A stretch of DNA of 64,000 bases, from positions 1 to 64,000 of the forward strand of contig CAUYLG010026709.1 of NCBI GenBank assembly GCA_963573385.1, written 5' to 3'. Below, in pieces: positions 10,790 through 22,159 of this stretch; the stretch's first letter is position 1; each line of letters begins with the position of its first letter. Below the pieces are notes generated by a model that was not told the origin of the DNA, did no database searches, and was given only the letters and a program-made list of their open reading frames with translations. The position numbers and the translations under genes are program-made. The stretch comes from Cacajao melanocephalus. Taxonomy: Eukaryota > Chordata > Mammalia > Primates > Pitheciidae.

Positions 10790-10925
10790 TAGACTTTTTT
10801 TTATTTTATACATTAAGAGAGTTGATGAGGGTCCATAAACACCACCTGGGCAGTCCCTACAATACAAATAGCAATTTGTAGAGGCAGGGCTGGAATGCAA
10901 GCCCTCTGGCTCCAATCTAATGCAG
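10790..10925 (-). mobile_element. MIR relic
   Basis: 'gtagaggcagggctggaatg' and 'caagccctctggctccaatc' match the antisense MIR (ggcagagccgggattcgaacccaggcagtctggctccagag). The upstream gag/aactgag-like part is weaker. Confidence 0.7.
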
Positions 10926-11617
10926 TTTCCTCCAATGTTTAGTGATTGCTTCCCTCAGAGAGAGTAAATGTGGGTGGTGGGAGGAGACATAAAAGAAAAA
11001 CAGCTGTTATTCTATGATCAACTGAGCTACCAGCCACTGCACTGCAGTTATTTCTCCTCTATGACCCATTTACGTTGCAATCACCAGGTTCTTGTAGAAA
11101 GGGTATGGGAAGTCTGGGAGCTGCTGTCAGCTTCTCAGAGGCTCTTTAGTCTATTTCTGAGAATGTGCCTGCCTCTGAATGCAGGTTGTGCAACACGCCT
11201 CAGTAAGCACAGATAAGAAGCATGGACTCTGACTTAGATTACTAAAATCCATGTGAGCAGTTCTCTCTATGGCAATGTCCCGTCAAGCACTTTGGATAAA
11301 ATACTGGACTTAAAGATACTAGGAATGAGTTCTTTTGTCTATTTTTTCCTTCAGAAAAGCACAAGATAGAGAGAGAATTGTCATTTAATGCCATATAAGA
11401 AGACGTTATATCAAAATATTAACAACTAAAAAGTTGTCAAGCTAAAGAATATGATTGACACATAACTCCAATTCTTAAAATTGACTTTTGTAATAGGTGT
11501 TTTGAATCCCCGTTTTATGATTGAAGAAACTACCAGAGAAGAAAAAAAGAAAAAGAATTAATAAAATATTTTAAGAGCACTTACTATAGTTTAGACATTC
11601 TAAGAGATTTACATATA
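10926..11617. other. Unassigned sequence
   Basis: No family recognised. An open frame at 10968-11216 (82 codons) shows no motif. A weak MIR-like end (gttttatgattgaagaaact) lies near 11515. Confidence 0.4.
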
Positions 11618-12322
11618 CAATCATGTATCTTTTTAATTTATTTTTTTGTCTATTTATTTTGAGACGGAGTCTTGCTGCTCTTTCGCCCAGGCTAGAGTGC
11701 AGTGAGTGGAGTGGTGTGACCTTGGCTCACTGTAGACTCCGCCTCCTGGGTTCGAGCAATTCTCCTGCCTCAGCCTCCCCAGTACCTGGGACTCCAGGCA
11801 CGCACGCGCCACCACTTTCAGCTAATTTTTTTTATTTTTAGTAGAGATGGGGTTTCACCATGTTGACCAGGATGGTCTCGACCTCCTGACGTCATGATCT
11901 TCCCACCTCAGTTTCCCACAGTTCTAAGGTTACAGGTGTGAGCCACTGCACCCAGCCTGTCATGTATCTGTTAACAATTGTAGTACATGATGATTATGAG
12001 AAATGTGTTGGTAGGTGGTTTCCTTGTGTGGACATCATTGAGTATATTTACACAAACCTACATGGCAATGCCCACTACACACCTAGGCTATATGGTAATG
12101 CTTACTGCTCCTAGGTTACAAACCTGCACAGCACGCTACTGTACTGAATACGAAAAGCAGGTGTACCACAATGGTACGTATTAGTGTATCTAAATATATC
12201 TAAACATAGAAAAGGTCCAGTAAAAATACATTATAAAAGATAAAAAATGGTACATCTGGATAGGTCAGCTCCATTATAATCTTATGTGCAGTGTGTTTTA
12301 ACCTAAATGTTATGTACCAATT
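11618..12322. mobile_element. Tigger2-like DNA transposon with nested Alu
   Basis: The element starts CAATCATGTATC at 11618, preceded by TA, and is interrupted after 13 bases by the Alu at 11631-11959. It resumes with 'tcatgtatctgttaacaatt', then 'cactacacacctaggctata', 'gctcctaggttacaaacctg', 'aaacatagaaaaggtccagt' and 'tcagctccattataatctta', the same order as the copy at 467-1575. It is a small non-autonomous derivative without transposase. Confidence 0.8.
11631..11959 (-). mobile_element. Full-length Alu (S-like), antisense
   Basis: A T-rich tail precedes 'gagacggagtcttgctgctc', 'ggctcactgtagactccgcc' and 'agtagagatggggtttcacc', ending 'gtgtgagccactgcacccag'. A perfect 10-base target duplication TCATGTATCT flanks it at 11621-11630 and 11960-11969. 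Confidence 0.95.
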
Positions 12323-12344
12323 TATTAATTTTCATAGCCATCAT

Positions 12345-12455
12345 ATAAGACAGTTACTATTTCCTCTGTTTCACACAAGTTTCCCAGAGTCACACAACTA
12401 GTAAACACAGAACTGAGCTAGCCAGGCTGGCAAAAGCCCCGTGGTCCTCCTACAA
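12345..12455 (-). mobile_element. MIR relic
   Basis: 'ttcccagagtcacacaacta', 'gtaaacacagaactgagcta' and 'gccaggctggcaaaagcccc' follow the antisense MIR core and 5' region. Confidence 0.6.
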
Positions 12456-12474
12456 TAAATTGTGGTTGGCATTT

Positions 12475-12675
12475 TCATTATATGTTGCCTCATTCAGTCC
12501 TGCCACTCAGCCTTGGAAACAAGTATTGGAATTCCCATACACTACATTCTACATGCTAAGAATCTGAGGCTTACAAAAACTAAAAGACATATATCCAAGT
12601 TCACATAGTTAGGAATAGCAGAGCTGGTACTCAACTCCAAGTATTTTAACCATCACACCACATATTGTTTGCATC
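12475..12675 (-). mobile_element. MIR relic
   Basis: 'catgctaagaatctgaggct', 'ccaagttcacatagttagga' and 'cagagctggtactcaactcc' keep the antisense MIR layout, ending at 'taaccatcacaccacat'. Confidence 0.7.
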
Positions 12676-13529
12676 ACTAGGGTTCCTATTAGGACTATGC
12701 CTTTTTTAAAAAATACTAAACCAATGATCATTTATATTCTGAAACCTACATTATGACAGTTATAAAATGCACACCATTTATCATTTTTATATGGGCTAAT
12801 TTTATTTCTGTTTTTAAAATTATGATGTCAGTCTTTAAAATAATTGGTGAGAAATTAGTTGTAAGGAAGCTTGTTTTCATTTAAATATTCAGTCTTTTGG
12901 AAATAGAGTGAGTAAATGTTCTAGGGTAAATATGGCAGGTTCATAGGCTGCAGAACTCTGTATTGGGATCCCTTGGTCCAGTTGATCAAGAAGTTGCCCT
13001 GCCAGATAGCAGGGTCCAATCAAACATATATCACTCCTCAAAACGAAAACTCCCTGGAAATCACCAAGTCTATTCTCAGAAGTCCTTGGGAATTTTCTTC
13101 CATAATCCTTTCTTATTGTTTTTAACACTGTGTCATATTCTTTTGAGTCTTATTTTCTTGCTTTCTTTGGCTCCTAGGAGCTCAGAGTTGGCAGAGTCTT
13201 TCTTGATTTCAGTGAAAGTACTATTCCTGAGACACCTCCTCCAGAGGTTTTTTCAGCTGTCAAACCTTGTGTCATTACCAAACTATACTTGCTGGCTTAG
13301 GTAAATGTGCAAGAATTGACAATCAGCTGTGTTTTTTACAAACTTTAGTCTACAGCTTCTATGTAGAGGCAAATTTTAAAATACTCAAACACTGAATTTT
13401 AATTTTATCCCTACAGTTTATTTTTTATATAACCATTATTTTGCACTAAGCATTATAATCCTAGTTTTCCCATCTCAAAACTTCACGGTCTGTTATCTAT
13501 CACGGAAGGTGGTTTTAAAGATTAAGGAC
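12676..13529. other. Unassigned AT-rich sequence
   Basis: No repeat family is clear. The overlapping frames at 12889-13128 (-) and 12963-13304 (+) have no recognisable protein. Confidence 0.4.
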
Positions 13530-13765
13530 GATCATTCATTTATTCATTCAGTCACTCATGCATCATCCATTCAATAAATATGATCTGAGGGTTTACTAAA
13601 TACTGAGTATTCTGTCAATCATTGTAAATGATAGAGGTGACAATGCTTTCATTCCTATTCTCAAGGAGTGCACAATCTACTGGGAGGGAGTTAAGTGCGT
13701 AAATAACAATGTGATGATTGCTGATAGGTTTATGTGCAGAAGCTACGGGAACACTAAGGAGTGAA
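13530..13765 (-). mobile_element. L2 LINE 3' end
   Basis: 'catttattcattcagtcact', 'tccattcaataaatatgatc' and 'ctcaaggagtgcacaatcta' followed by CTGGGAGGGAG correspond to the antisense L2 3' end. Confidence 0.65.
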
Positions 13766-15289
13766 GGGGAGGCTTGGCATCTAACACTGGTTGTGTTGAG
13801 TTGTGGGAAGTGCATAAAGGAATCAAGATACTTTGTTTTCTGAGGAAGGGAAAACTAATCATTGACTAGAGGCATAAATAAGAGGGAGCTAAATGTGGCG
13901 GGGCTGGGGAAATGGGGGAAGATTGGTGTACTATTTCTACAGATACACACCTTGGACAAAGTTTGAAATGCTAATAAGTGCTCAGTATTTTGAATCTCTT
14001 TGATTCTAAATAAAACAACCAAAAATTCCAATTTGACCTTAAAACATACCTTTGGTTGTATGTAAGCAAAGCTATCACTTTTCAGTGTTTAACACTGAAT
14101 CTTCACAGCTTCCCAGACATGGAGGATGTCCTTTGAAGTGCACAAAAGATAAGATCCTGTGGGGATGGGACTTTCTGAACATTGAGAGATTAATTTATAC
14201 CGCTACAAAATAAAATCAGCCTGCTGCTAATCAAAGTTCCAATTCCTATTTTCCAGGGCATTTCACAGGAGGATTTTCCCTATGGAAAAAAAGCAAAAGA
14301 TAATAGGAGAAGCACTCTTGTGCTACTTTGGGATGAAACAAACAACAGAGTTGTTCTCTGGTGGGAAAGTTAGCAGGCTGTCATTGATGCAACTCCACAG
14401 AGGAAAAGCAGATAACATTCCAAAGAAGAAAAAATGCTGTTGCAGTGAAGTAATTCAATCTGTTGCTACATCTCTTTCTACATACGTCTCACATGAGTAC
14501 AGCACTATGTTGGTTATTAGGATCTGATTCCATGAAACCCACTTATATTAATGATGAGCGTTGGGTAATGAAAAGAAGATGAGCAGTTTTGTTTCATTTT
14601 CACTTTCCACTTAGCAGTGACCTTGTGAGGTTCACCTTTTGTGCATTGCCTTGTCCGTAGCACTTTTGATAACCAAATAGAGCAATGGATGTTAAATTAC
14701 TTTGGGTGTGATAATGCAAAATAATTGTAAGACACTGATAAAATGAAAGTTAACATATTCCAAAGATGAATTCAACTTGAGTCCTTCCTCTGAACCTGCA
14801 TTCACAATGCTGGGAATATAAAAAAAGATACTCATGGATATGTCATTTTTGCCATTTGTTGATTGATAATGGCTACTGTTTCCTCCTCTTTCAGATTTCT
14901 TATTAGTCTCTGGGCTTTTGTTGGGAACTTGATCTTGATTTACCTACGGAAACCTCCCTACTCTGCTCGTTCCTCCTTTTCAAAATTATTAAGGTCAAAA
15001 GCCACTCATCAATCTTTGACATATTTTGCATGGTGGATATGTGAATGAATAAATAAAATTCAGGGTCTTCACTTGTAGAGGTGATACTATCAGTGGTATC
15101 CAACGGCAAGCACCTCAGAAGGAAGAATAATGTCTCTACTTAGCATGGTCTTGGTACCAAGGTGATGATTATGTGATATTGGTCATCTTCTTTCATTTTC
15201 CACCACTGTCCTCACCCTCATTCATAATTTTGAGGATACAAATGGAAAGAGTAGGAGCATTATTACACTGGCATTGAGTCCCAAGGACT
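13766..15289. other. Unassigned sequence, no gene seen
   Basis: About 1.5 kb without a clear repeat. Frames at 14282-14527 and 14863-15048 are short and have no known domain. Confidence 0.4.
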
Positions 15290-15430
15290 AATTTTGTGAT
15301 TTGTTCACTGTAGGAATTTGCTAAAATTAAGATCATTGAGCTTCAGTTTCTCCCTATGTAAAATATGTATCATTTACTCCTTTTAGAAGACTCCATAAAC
15401 CACTGATGTGCATCACATAGTAGTTGAAGA
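15290..15430 (+). mobile_element. MIR relic
   Basis: 'gagcttcagtttctccctat' then GTAAAATATGTATCATTTACTCC resembles the sense MIR (gcctcagtttcctcatctgtaaaatggg...acctac). Confidence 0.6.
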
Positions 15431-15675
15431 GCACAAGGACACTAAATTGGTTCTTCATAAAGGTAATACAACATTGGAGGGAGGAGCATAGGGATCAATG
15501 TTATTCTGCTAGTCATGCTTGGTCCATATTATTTTGACACCAGAGTACAATGTGGAGCTGGCTTGCTTTTCATTTGGGAGGTGGTGGAAGCTGAGAGAAT
15601 TATACGTGGAAAAGAAGGATAATCCAGTATTCTCTGTAATTTTTCTAAAAGGAAGAATCTGGAAGAGAATAAATC

Positions 15676-16205
15676 TGTATTAATCAGGTTCTCTAAAGGA
15701 ACAGAAATAAGATAGACATATATATGAAGGAGAATTTATTAAGAAGTATTGACTCATACAATCACAAGGTGAAGTCCCACTATAGGCTGTCTGCAAGCTG
15801 AGGAGCAAGGAAGCCAGTCCAAGTCCCAAAACCTCAAAAGTAGGGAGGCTGACAATGCAGCCTGCAATCTGTGGCCGAAGGCCCAAGAGCCCCTGGCAAA
15901 CCACTGATGTAAGTCCAAAAGTCCAAAAGCTGAAGAACTTGGAGTCTAAAGTTCAAGGGCAGGAAGCATCCAGCACAGGAGAAAGATGAAGACAGGAAGA
16001 CTCAGCCAGCCAAGTCCTTCCACGTTCTTCTGCCTGCTTTATTCCAGCCCTGCTGGCAGCTGATTAGATGGTGCCCACCCAGACTGAAGGTGGGTCACTG
16101 ACTCAAATGTTAATCTCCTTTGGCAATACCCTCACAGAAACACCCAGGAAAAATACTTTGCATCCTTCAATCCAATCAAATTGACACTCAATATTAACCA
16201 TCACA
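15676..16205 (-). mobile_element. Solitary MLT2A-like (ERVL) LTR
   Basis: It begins TGTATTAATCAGG and ends CCATCACA on the + strand, 530 bases. It shares the segments 'cccaaaacctcaaaagtagg', 'gattagatggtgcccaccca' and 'actttgcatccttcaatcca' with the copy at 581-1134. No internal ERV sequence adjoins it, so it is a solo LTR in the same antisense orientation. Confidence 0.88.
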
Positions 16206-17639
16206 ATACCTAAACCTTAATTCTGGATTTTCTCCCTAAAAGTTTCCTTTGTCTTGTAGGAAGCTCTGCTCAATCCATCTATTCAGTAACCTGCCTGTGT
16301 CCAGGAAGGAAGGACGGAAGAGGAGGAGATGGTGATGGAACTCGTGAAAGTCCTACCTGTTGCAGAAATCAGTGGCATTGAACTTATGGCTGTGACTTTT
16401 ACTTGACAACTGATTCTGCTGGACTATTCACCCAAGAACCGGCACAGAGGGGAGGCAATGGTGAAATGCAGATACCTGTTTTCATGGGATCATCCCCTGA
16501 AGAAACCTGTGAGAACCCCAAGGCAGAGCCAGGAGAAGTACCATGAGCTTCAAATGATGGGGATGTTCACAGGAAACTTGTTAAATTTGAGAAGGAATAC
16601 TGAGAGAAAACAGACAACAATTAAGCAGGACATTCTCAAGGTAGGATCATCCAAAATCATGAAATAACCATGATCTCTAAGGGAAGTTGAAGGCTTTTCC
16701 TACTGGTCAAATCCTACTTCTATCAAATTTCTTCATAAATGTATCTAAGGTCTTAAATCAAGGTGCAAATGTCTCAAAATTTTATTATTTTTCCAATTTT
16801 GTATGTATATGCAAAAAATATACATTTTTATGCTTTTAAAATTTGTATAAGTGGTATTACAATACAAAAATAGGAAATTGTAAGTCAAATAATGAGAGAA
16901 ATGCTGCAAGATGTCTGCAAGATTCCTTATGAGCTTTAAATCGCTATGAATTACATATTTCAAAAAACAAAAGGTACTCTTCAGCATTTACCAATCTTAC
17001 TTGGCCATGAGTTAAAAGAAAACAAGGAAAAAAACAAGAACAAGAATAAATAAACTGCCATCATTTATCTTGTAGCAAAGTGATCAAAGGAACCCTTTTT
17101 GGCATGAAAATAAGACATTTAACTGAAGACGTAAAGGGATCCTTGTAGTGTCTGCATTGACTAGGCCAGTTCCCAGGACAGGAAGGCTGTAGGATTCAGG
17201 ACGAAGTGAGGCTCAGGCTTAGCTCAGGTGTGCAGTTGAGATGAGCATTTCTTGCTATGCTCCCTTGGAAACATGACTGTGGCTGCAGGCAGCCAGGCAG
17301 AATAAGGGTCCATGTGAGCCTAGGTCCCTTGACATACGGCAGAAACAGTAGGACGAGCCTCAACAGAGGAGGCTCCCTAGTCCCAGAAGGCATCTTTACA
17401 ACAGCACTAGTAGGATAGCTGTGAAGATTAAATGAACCAGGGGTGAAGGCAGCATTTTGTGAACTGCAGTGTCAATTCCACATATCACACCTCTATGTTA
17501 GAGTATTTAATTAGATCATTTAACATACACACAGCCAACTACTCTTAAGTCTTTATTCTGTTTTGACAGGGTTCTCAGTACTCCCTATGTATTAACTCTC
17601 TTAATATTAATACTATGACTATCAATGCTATTATTAAAC
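16206..17639. other. Unassigned sequence containing a possible exon-like block
   Basis: No repeat family recognised in 1.4 kb apart from the exon-like block listed separately. 16740-17060 is AT-rich and featureless. Confidence 0.4.
16260..16640 (+). other. Exon-like block (speculative, non-coding)
   Basis: A pyrimidine tract and AG (tttcctttgtcttgtag) end at 16259, and CTCAAG followed by GTAGGA lies at 16635-16646. This resembles a 381-base acceptor-to-donor span in repeat-free sequence. The frame holding the 70-codon ORF at 16458-16667 has a stop early in the block (codons AATCCATCTATTCAGTAA), so it could only be non-coding or a terminal exon. Such signal pairs arise by chance often. Confidence 0.12.
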
Positions 17640-17730
17640 ATTATTATCCCCACTTGATAAGAAAGACAGGAAGACTGAGTAACATGCTTAAGACCATTGG
17701 TTCATGAATGGGAGTACCGGCTTCCACCAC
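17640..17730 (-). mobile_element. MIR-like relic, weak
   Basis: 'attatccccacttgataaga' and AAGACAGGAAGACTGAGTAAC resemble antisense MIR. Confidence 0.4.
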
Positions 17731-17784
17731 AAGCCATCTGACTCCCAGCCGAGGTCTTATCCTTGTTGCTTATCCCATAATAAG

Positions 17785-17930
17785 CCTATCAGTGGCATAT
17801 TATCACTCTTGGCTTATGAATGAAAAAATTGAGTCCCATGGAGTACCTGCAATTAGCCTAAAGTCGTACGGCTGTTTAGAAGTGGATCCAGGACTTAAAC
17901 TAAGGCTGCAGCATTCTGTCTTTGAGAGAA
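17785..17930 (-). mobile_element. MIR relic
   Basis: 'aaaaaattgagtcccatgga', 'cctaaagtcgtacggctgtt' and 'agaagtggatccaggactta' follow the antisense MIR core in order. Confidence 0.65.
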
Positions 17931-18264
17931 AGATAACTCTGGTGGAAGGCGCTGAGGTGACAGGCTCAGCAGCTGCCCAAACTTGTAATCCCAGCATCGC
18001 ATATACACATTTGACATTTGGAGATAATCCCCTACCACTTTGGGTGGCTTGCATCATTTCACTCTGCTATTAACCCCAGCTACATAATCAATTTGACTGG
18101 GTAGAGTGAAAAGCTTTTGGGAAAAGCAGACTATCTTGAAATAAATATAAGGTTTTACATTTATATAATAAATTATGCTTTTTTGAAGAACCTTTTGTAT
18201 CAAATTTTCTACACCATTTGGTTCTCCCAATACCTGTGGAGAATAGCTAGCTGCTTTTCAAAAG

Positions 18265-18440
18265 TGCACCAGGTTTAGATTTGGATCTGTTTGTATCCCA
18301 GTTCAGCCACTTAAGATCTCAGTGATCATAAATAAGCCCCTTACATCACTTGTATCAAAGACTATCCTTTAGAAAATATGATTAATATGACCAGCTCATA
18401 CAGTGGTGAGGAATGAATTAAATCGGCATTGATTGAGTGT
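18265..18440 (+). mobile_element. MIR relic
   Basis: 'gtatcccagttcagccactt' then AAGATCTCAGTGATC and 'ataagccccttacatcactt' correspond to sense MIR (cggctctgccacttac ... gcaagttacttaacctc). Confidence 0.6.
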
Positions 18441-18469
18441 TGTTAGAGATGAGGTATTTTCACATAGCT

Positions 18470-18540
18470 TCATCTGTTCGGTGAGTATCTATCAAGTTCC
18501 CACTGTGTGCTGAGTGCCAGCACAGACAATCCTCATTTTA
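18470..18540 (-). mobile_element. L2-like fragment, weak
   Basis: 'ttcccactgtgtgctgagtg' and CCAGCACAGACAATCC resemble the antisense L2 phrase 'tgagtgcctactatgtgccaggcac'. Confidence 0.35.
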
Positions 18541-18569
18541 GATGAATTTGGTTTAAGTGTAATAGATGG

Positions 18570-18665
18570 AAATCACTGGCTCAGGGGTGAATCAAACTCC
18601 AGGTAGTCTTGGACAAGTCATTTAGAGTTTCTGGATCTTCAATTTTTGCTCCTTAAAAACAAAAC
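18570..18665 (+). mobile_element. MIR fragment
   Basis: 'tcttggacaagtcatttaga' and 'tctggatcttcaatttttgc' resemble sense MIR (tgaccttgggcaagtcacttaacctctctgagcctcag). Confidence 0.5.
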
Positions 18666-18690
18666 AAGACTCTTGCATCATTATTAGCAG

Positions 18691-18922
18691 TTTTCTTTTC
18701 TTCTTCTTTTTTTTAGACTGAGTTTTGCTCTTGTTGCCCAGGCTGGAGTGCAGCTTTGCGATCTCAGCTCACTGCAACCTCTGCCTCCCAGGTTGAAGCG
18801 ATTCTCGTGCCTCAGCATTTCTGAGTAGCTGGGATTACAAGTGCATGCCATCATGCCTGGCTAATTTTGTATTTTTAGTAGAGATGGGGTTTCTCCATGT
18901 TGGTCAGGCTGGTCTTGACCTC
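18691..18922 (-). mobile_element. Truncated Alu, antisense
   Basis: A T-rich tail, then 'ttgctcttgttgcccaggct', 'ctcactgcaacctctgcctc', 'gtatttttagtagagatggg', stopping at GGTCTTGACCTCCC. The 5' part of the Alu (about 65 bases) is missing. Confidence 0.92.
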
Positions 18923-19139
18923 CCTATTGGTGGTTTTCAAATTGTGTTCCATGTGTCCCAAGTATTTCACACACGTTCCTTGGGAACCTCCCTTTAAAGA
19001 TGGAGCAGGAGTCAGTTTTGAGCTCCACAAGTCCTCCTATAGATGTGGCTGCTGCCCAGAGGGAGCAAATACACATATACTGTCTGGCCTGCAACAGTAT
19101 GTGTTTTTGTTTTAAATGTAGCTGAGTTTACTAATTTGT

Positions 19140-19175
<36 letters not shown>

Positions 19176-19234
19176 TTAATTCATTTTCTCAGTTAAAGAA
19201 AAATCAAATGACTACCACACAAAGTGTATGACAT
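18923..19234. other. Unassigned sequence with TG repeat
   Basis: No repeat family recognised outside the TG tract at 19137-19174. Confidence 0.4.
19137..19174. repeat. (TG)n microsatellite, about 38 bases
   Basis: Nearly pure TG dinucleotides with one CTG interruption near the start. Confidence 0.95.
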
Positions 19235-19430
19235 AGTAGTGTAAAACAGATTAGAATTTGTTTCCTAGCCATGTGACCATAATATGTGTTTAACTTCTCT
19301 GAGCTTTAACTTCTACATCCATAAAATGAGATAATGCTATCTCACAGAATGGTAATAAGACTTAAATTAAATTATATATATTTTAAATGCCTTGGCTCAG
19401 AGCTTTGCTAAGTACGTGTTAATTTATTTC
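19235..19430 (+). mobile_element. MIR relic
   Basis: 'ctagccatgtgaccataata', 'cttctctgagctttaacttc', 'tacatccataaaatgagata' and 'ccttggctcagagctttgct' follow the full sense MIR layout to its 3' end. Confidence 0.75.
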
Positions 19431-20264
19431 TCTTCACAGCATCTTGGGGAACAGAAATGCCTGAGTGCTTTGTTCTCTGGGTCTTCAAATTTGACCAGAA
19501 TTTTGAAGAACTTTTTGTTTTTGATTCATCCAAAAAAAAATGATTCTACTGTCTACCTATCTTTCTTTATGAAAGCATGGTCTGATTTTGATGGTTTCAG
19601 TACTCAAATATATGATATTTATATTACAGCACTGAAATATATTATATTTATATATTTATAAATCAAAACACATCTTTGCATTGAAATACATAAATATGCA
19701 GACATATACACACAGACATATAATCACCTTTGAAAAACTAATACATAATTAGGGTACTTTAAGCAAAATCAGCATTTTATGATTATTAAAGGCATCATTT
19801 TATACAAACACCATCTATCATTTTATATTTTCATGTTTAGGATTTCACAGGTCAATCAAATACGTACTACCTGTCCATTTAATAGGTGATTTGAAAAACT
19901 CTTACTGTGCACACAGCATCAAAAAGGTGTGTAATAAGGTTTTCTAAACCCCTAAAACCTCCATTACTTCATTGTACAATCTCCATGAGTGTGCAGAGAG
20001 GTGGCTGTTACACCAAAGGTTGAAACTCTTTCAGCCTTCAGTTTGCATTTCAGGGCAATTTTTGTTTCTTTTCACAGTAAAGCTGCTTTCCATCCTTAAA
20101 GCAGTGATAAATGGGCATTAAAGAAAGATACTCTTTCTAAATAAAATAAAATAGAGAAAATACAAAAGGCCTTTATTGGAGGATGAAGAAGAATTCACTT
20201 GGGAGATCGCTAGGGTACTTAAGTGATGCTGCCTTTGATTAAAGTGATGCTGTCAATTGAGTGA
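19431..20264. other. Unassigned AT-rich sequence
   Basis: No family recognised. 19600-19690 is very AT-rich with small self-complementary stretches (atatattatatttatatatt). Confidence 0.4.
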
Positions 20265-20440
20265 GCCTGGGGATGAGTCAGAAAATCCAGCTCCTAGCAC
20301 CGGCCCTGCCTCTTAGTCACTCAATGACCCTCGTTTGTCTCAATCTTTTCATCCTACTTGCAGTGCTCAGCTCAAGAACTGAAGTAAGAATTCACTGGGA
20401 TAATGAATGTAAAATTGTCTGGAAAATGATAAAAGCATAA
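20265..20440 (+). mobile_element. MIR relic
   Basis: 'agcaccggccctgcctctta', 'gtcactcaatgaccctcgtt' and GTCTCAATCTTTTCATCCTAC resemble sense MIR. Confidence 0.5.
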
Positions 20441-20649
20441 TTTAAAAAATATATGGAATTATAATGATGTGCTTAAACTTGAGTCAAATTTAAGAAGCTT
20501 GCTAGTTTTGAGTATAGCTTCTGAAGACTGACAGATCTCTATGAAAATTCTCATCTCGACATCACATATCCTTTATTTTTCATTTTTAATTGAATTGTTT
20601 TAAGAATTTTTTTTCTCTTCTAAAAAAGTGGCATAATAAAAACACCTAC

Positions 20650-20735
20650 TTAAGAGAACCGAGAAATGAAATGATTGCCCAATGCTTAGCCCAGTGGCTG
20701 GAACAAAATAAGCTCTTAATAAAAGTAGTGAAAAG
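20650..20735 (+). mobile_element. MIR 3' fragment
   Basis: 'gcttagcccagtggctggaa' then CAAAATAAGCTCTTAATAAAAG match the sense MIR 3' end (agcacagtgcctggcacatagtaagcgctcaataaatg). Confidence 0.6.
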
Positions 20736-21189
20736 AGCAGGATGGCAATGGTTCAGTCACAATATCAACCCAGACAAATAAATGAATACAAAATTCCACT
20801 TTTTCAGGGTATTTTAACCTGGACTCTTGGGCATAATACACCAAGAATTTAGTGTCTACATATACAAACCAGTGGGCATCTTTATTGATTGTTTTCATTT
20901 AATGTATTAGAATAGTTTCATTTACTGTCAGATAATATATTAGCAATTGGTAAAGTTAGTTAAGAACATCAGATAAGTTTGCATGTTGACTCAAAGTGTC
21001 AGTCAAGGGTTTGTCAAAGGCAAAGAAACAAATGAAAAAACCTAAAATATAAAAAGCTCAACAAAACTGTGATTTTTCCATTTAAAGCCAAAATGTGGCT
21101 CCATAAAACACTGCTCTTTTGTGTTTCTGACAAAATACATGGTGGACTTTCTATCAGAAAAAGTGGTGTTTATCACATACATTCTCTGA
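20736..21189. other. Unassigned sequence
   Basis: Nothing recognised. Confidence 0.4.
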
Positions 21190-21345
21190 GCTTTTGCTAT
21201 GGTTCTAATAACCTATCTCACAAGATACTTCTGAGGAATTAAATGAGATATTGTGCAGGAAAGGAATGGGAAGAAGGTAGTTTTCTCAGTTGAATGAGCC
21301 CAGGCGCCTGTAGGCTACCGTAAGTGCACAATAACTAAGATATTT
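21190..21345 (+). mobile_element. MIR relic
   Basis: 'ataacctatctcacaagata', 'ttctgaggaattaaatgaga' and a tail ending GTAAGTGCACAATAA fit the second half of sense MIR. Confidence 0.55.
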
Positions 21346-21449
21346 GTTCCTCAATACATGGGTAAGTCATTGGGGAGTTTCTGAAATGATTAACACATAA
21401 CCTTAATGAATTAACAAGGGCTGTAATAGACTCAGATTAAGATGCTTTC

Positions 21450-21560
21450 TAACCTGGCTTGAAAAGCCTTTCTGGAAGAAATACCTTCTGAGTCCTAAAC
21501 GGTGAAAAACATTTAGCCAGGTACAAATATGGTGGAAGAACATCAGAAGCAAGATAGGAG
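21450..21560 (-). mobile_element. L2 fragment, weak
   Basis: 'aaagcctttctggaagaaat' and 'aaaacatttagccaggtaca' resemble the antisense L2 ORF2 tail (ggaaggcctctctgaggaggt). Confidence 0.4.
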
Positions 21561-21990
21561 GATGGTAAACATCTCCAACGATAAAACCAGGAAGTGAGTT
21601 TCTTAGTGAGAAGGAAACAATGGAGGATGGGATTGGGATAAGAAAAGTACATTCATTTGATTGTAATCTAAGTTGTTTATTTTCACCACTAGAAAAAAGC
21701 TTTTAATCAATGAGCAGAGGAGATATATGTCATTGGCAAACATACGCCCTGCACAATCATTAGGTAGCCAAATACAGTCAAACAAACCCATTTTCAAGAT
21801 TCTGAATTAATTAAGGGAATTAATGTCAGGCCTTCAGGAAACCAAATATATAGCAACTCTTTCTGATTAACACACACTGATGCCCTCTGATGATGGAACC
21901 ACAGATTTGCCTTTATTCTTGGGTTTGCCTTTACTTTGGACCTTAGACTGGATCTTCATAAATGGAATGATGAATCCAAAGAATGAATGA

Positions 21991-22159
21991 AAGAAAAACT
22001 AGGATCTGAAGGGTGAGCTGCTGCTTCTTATATTTGGGTTATACAACATATACATATACACATATATGTATATGTTATATATCACCCACACCTAATGTAA
22101 TATATGTATTAGGGTAATGTAAGAAGTAGACATCTCACTCTTCAGATCCTATTTTTCTT
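21991..22159. repeat. Imperfect hairpin (inverted repeat) with AT-rich core
   Basis: The outer arms are complementary: 'aagaaaaactaggatctgaa' with GGGTGAG on the left, and CTCACTC with 'ttcagatcctatttttctt' on the right. Inside, CTGCTTCTTATA pairs with the GTAAGAAGTAG segment, and the centre is the palindromic ACATATACATATA...TATGTATATGT. The right arm carries about 30 extra bases, including its own small palindrome (cctaatgtaatatatgtatt). Confidence 0.8.

Noticed and set aside
581..16205. The two MLT2 LTRs (581-1134 and 15676-16205) as the ends of one ERVL provirus
   Set aside because: They share orientation but lie 14.5 kb apart with no ERV internal sequence between them. The first is flanked on both sides by the same Tigger element, so both are solo LTRs.
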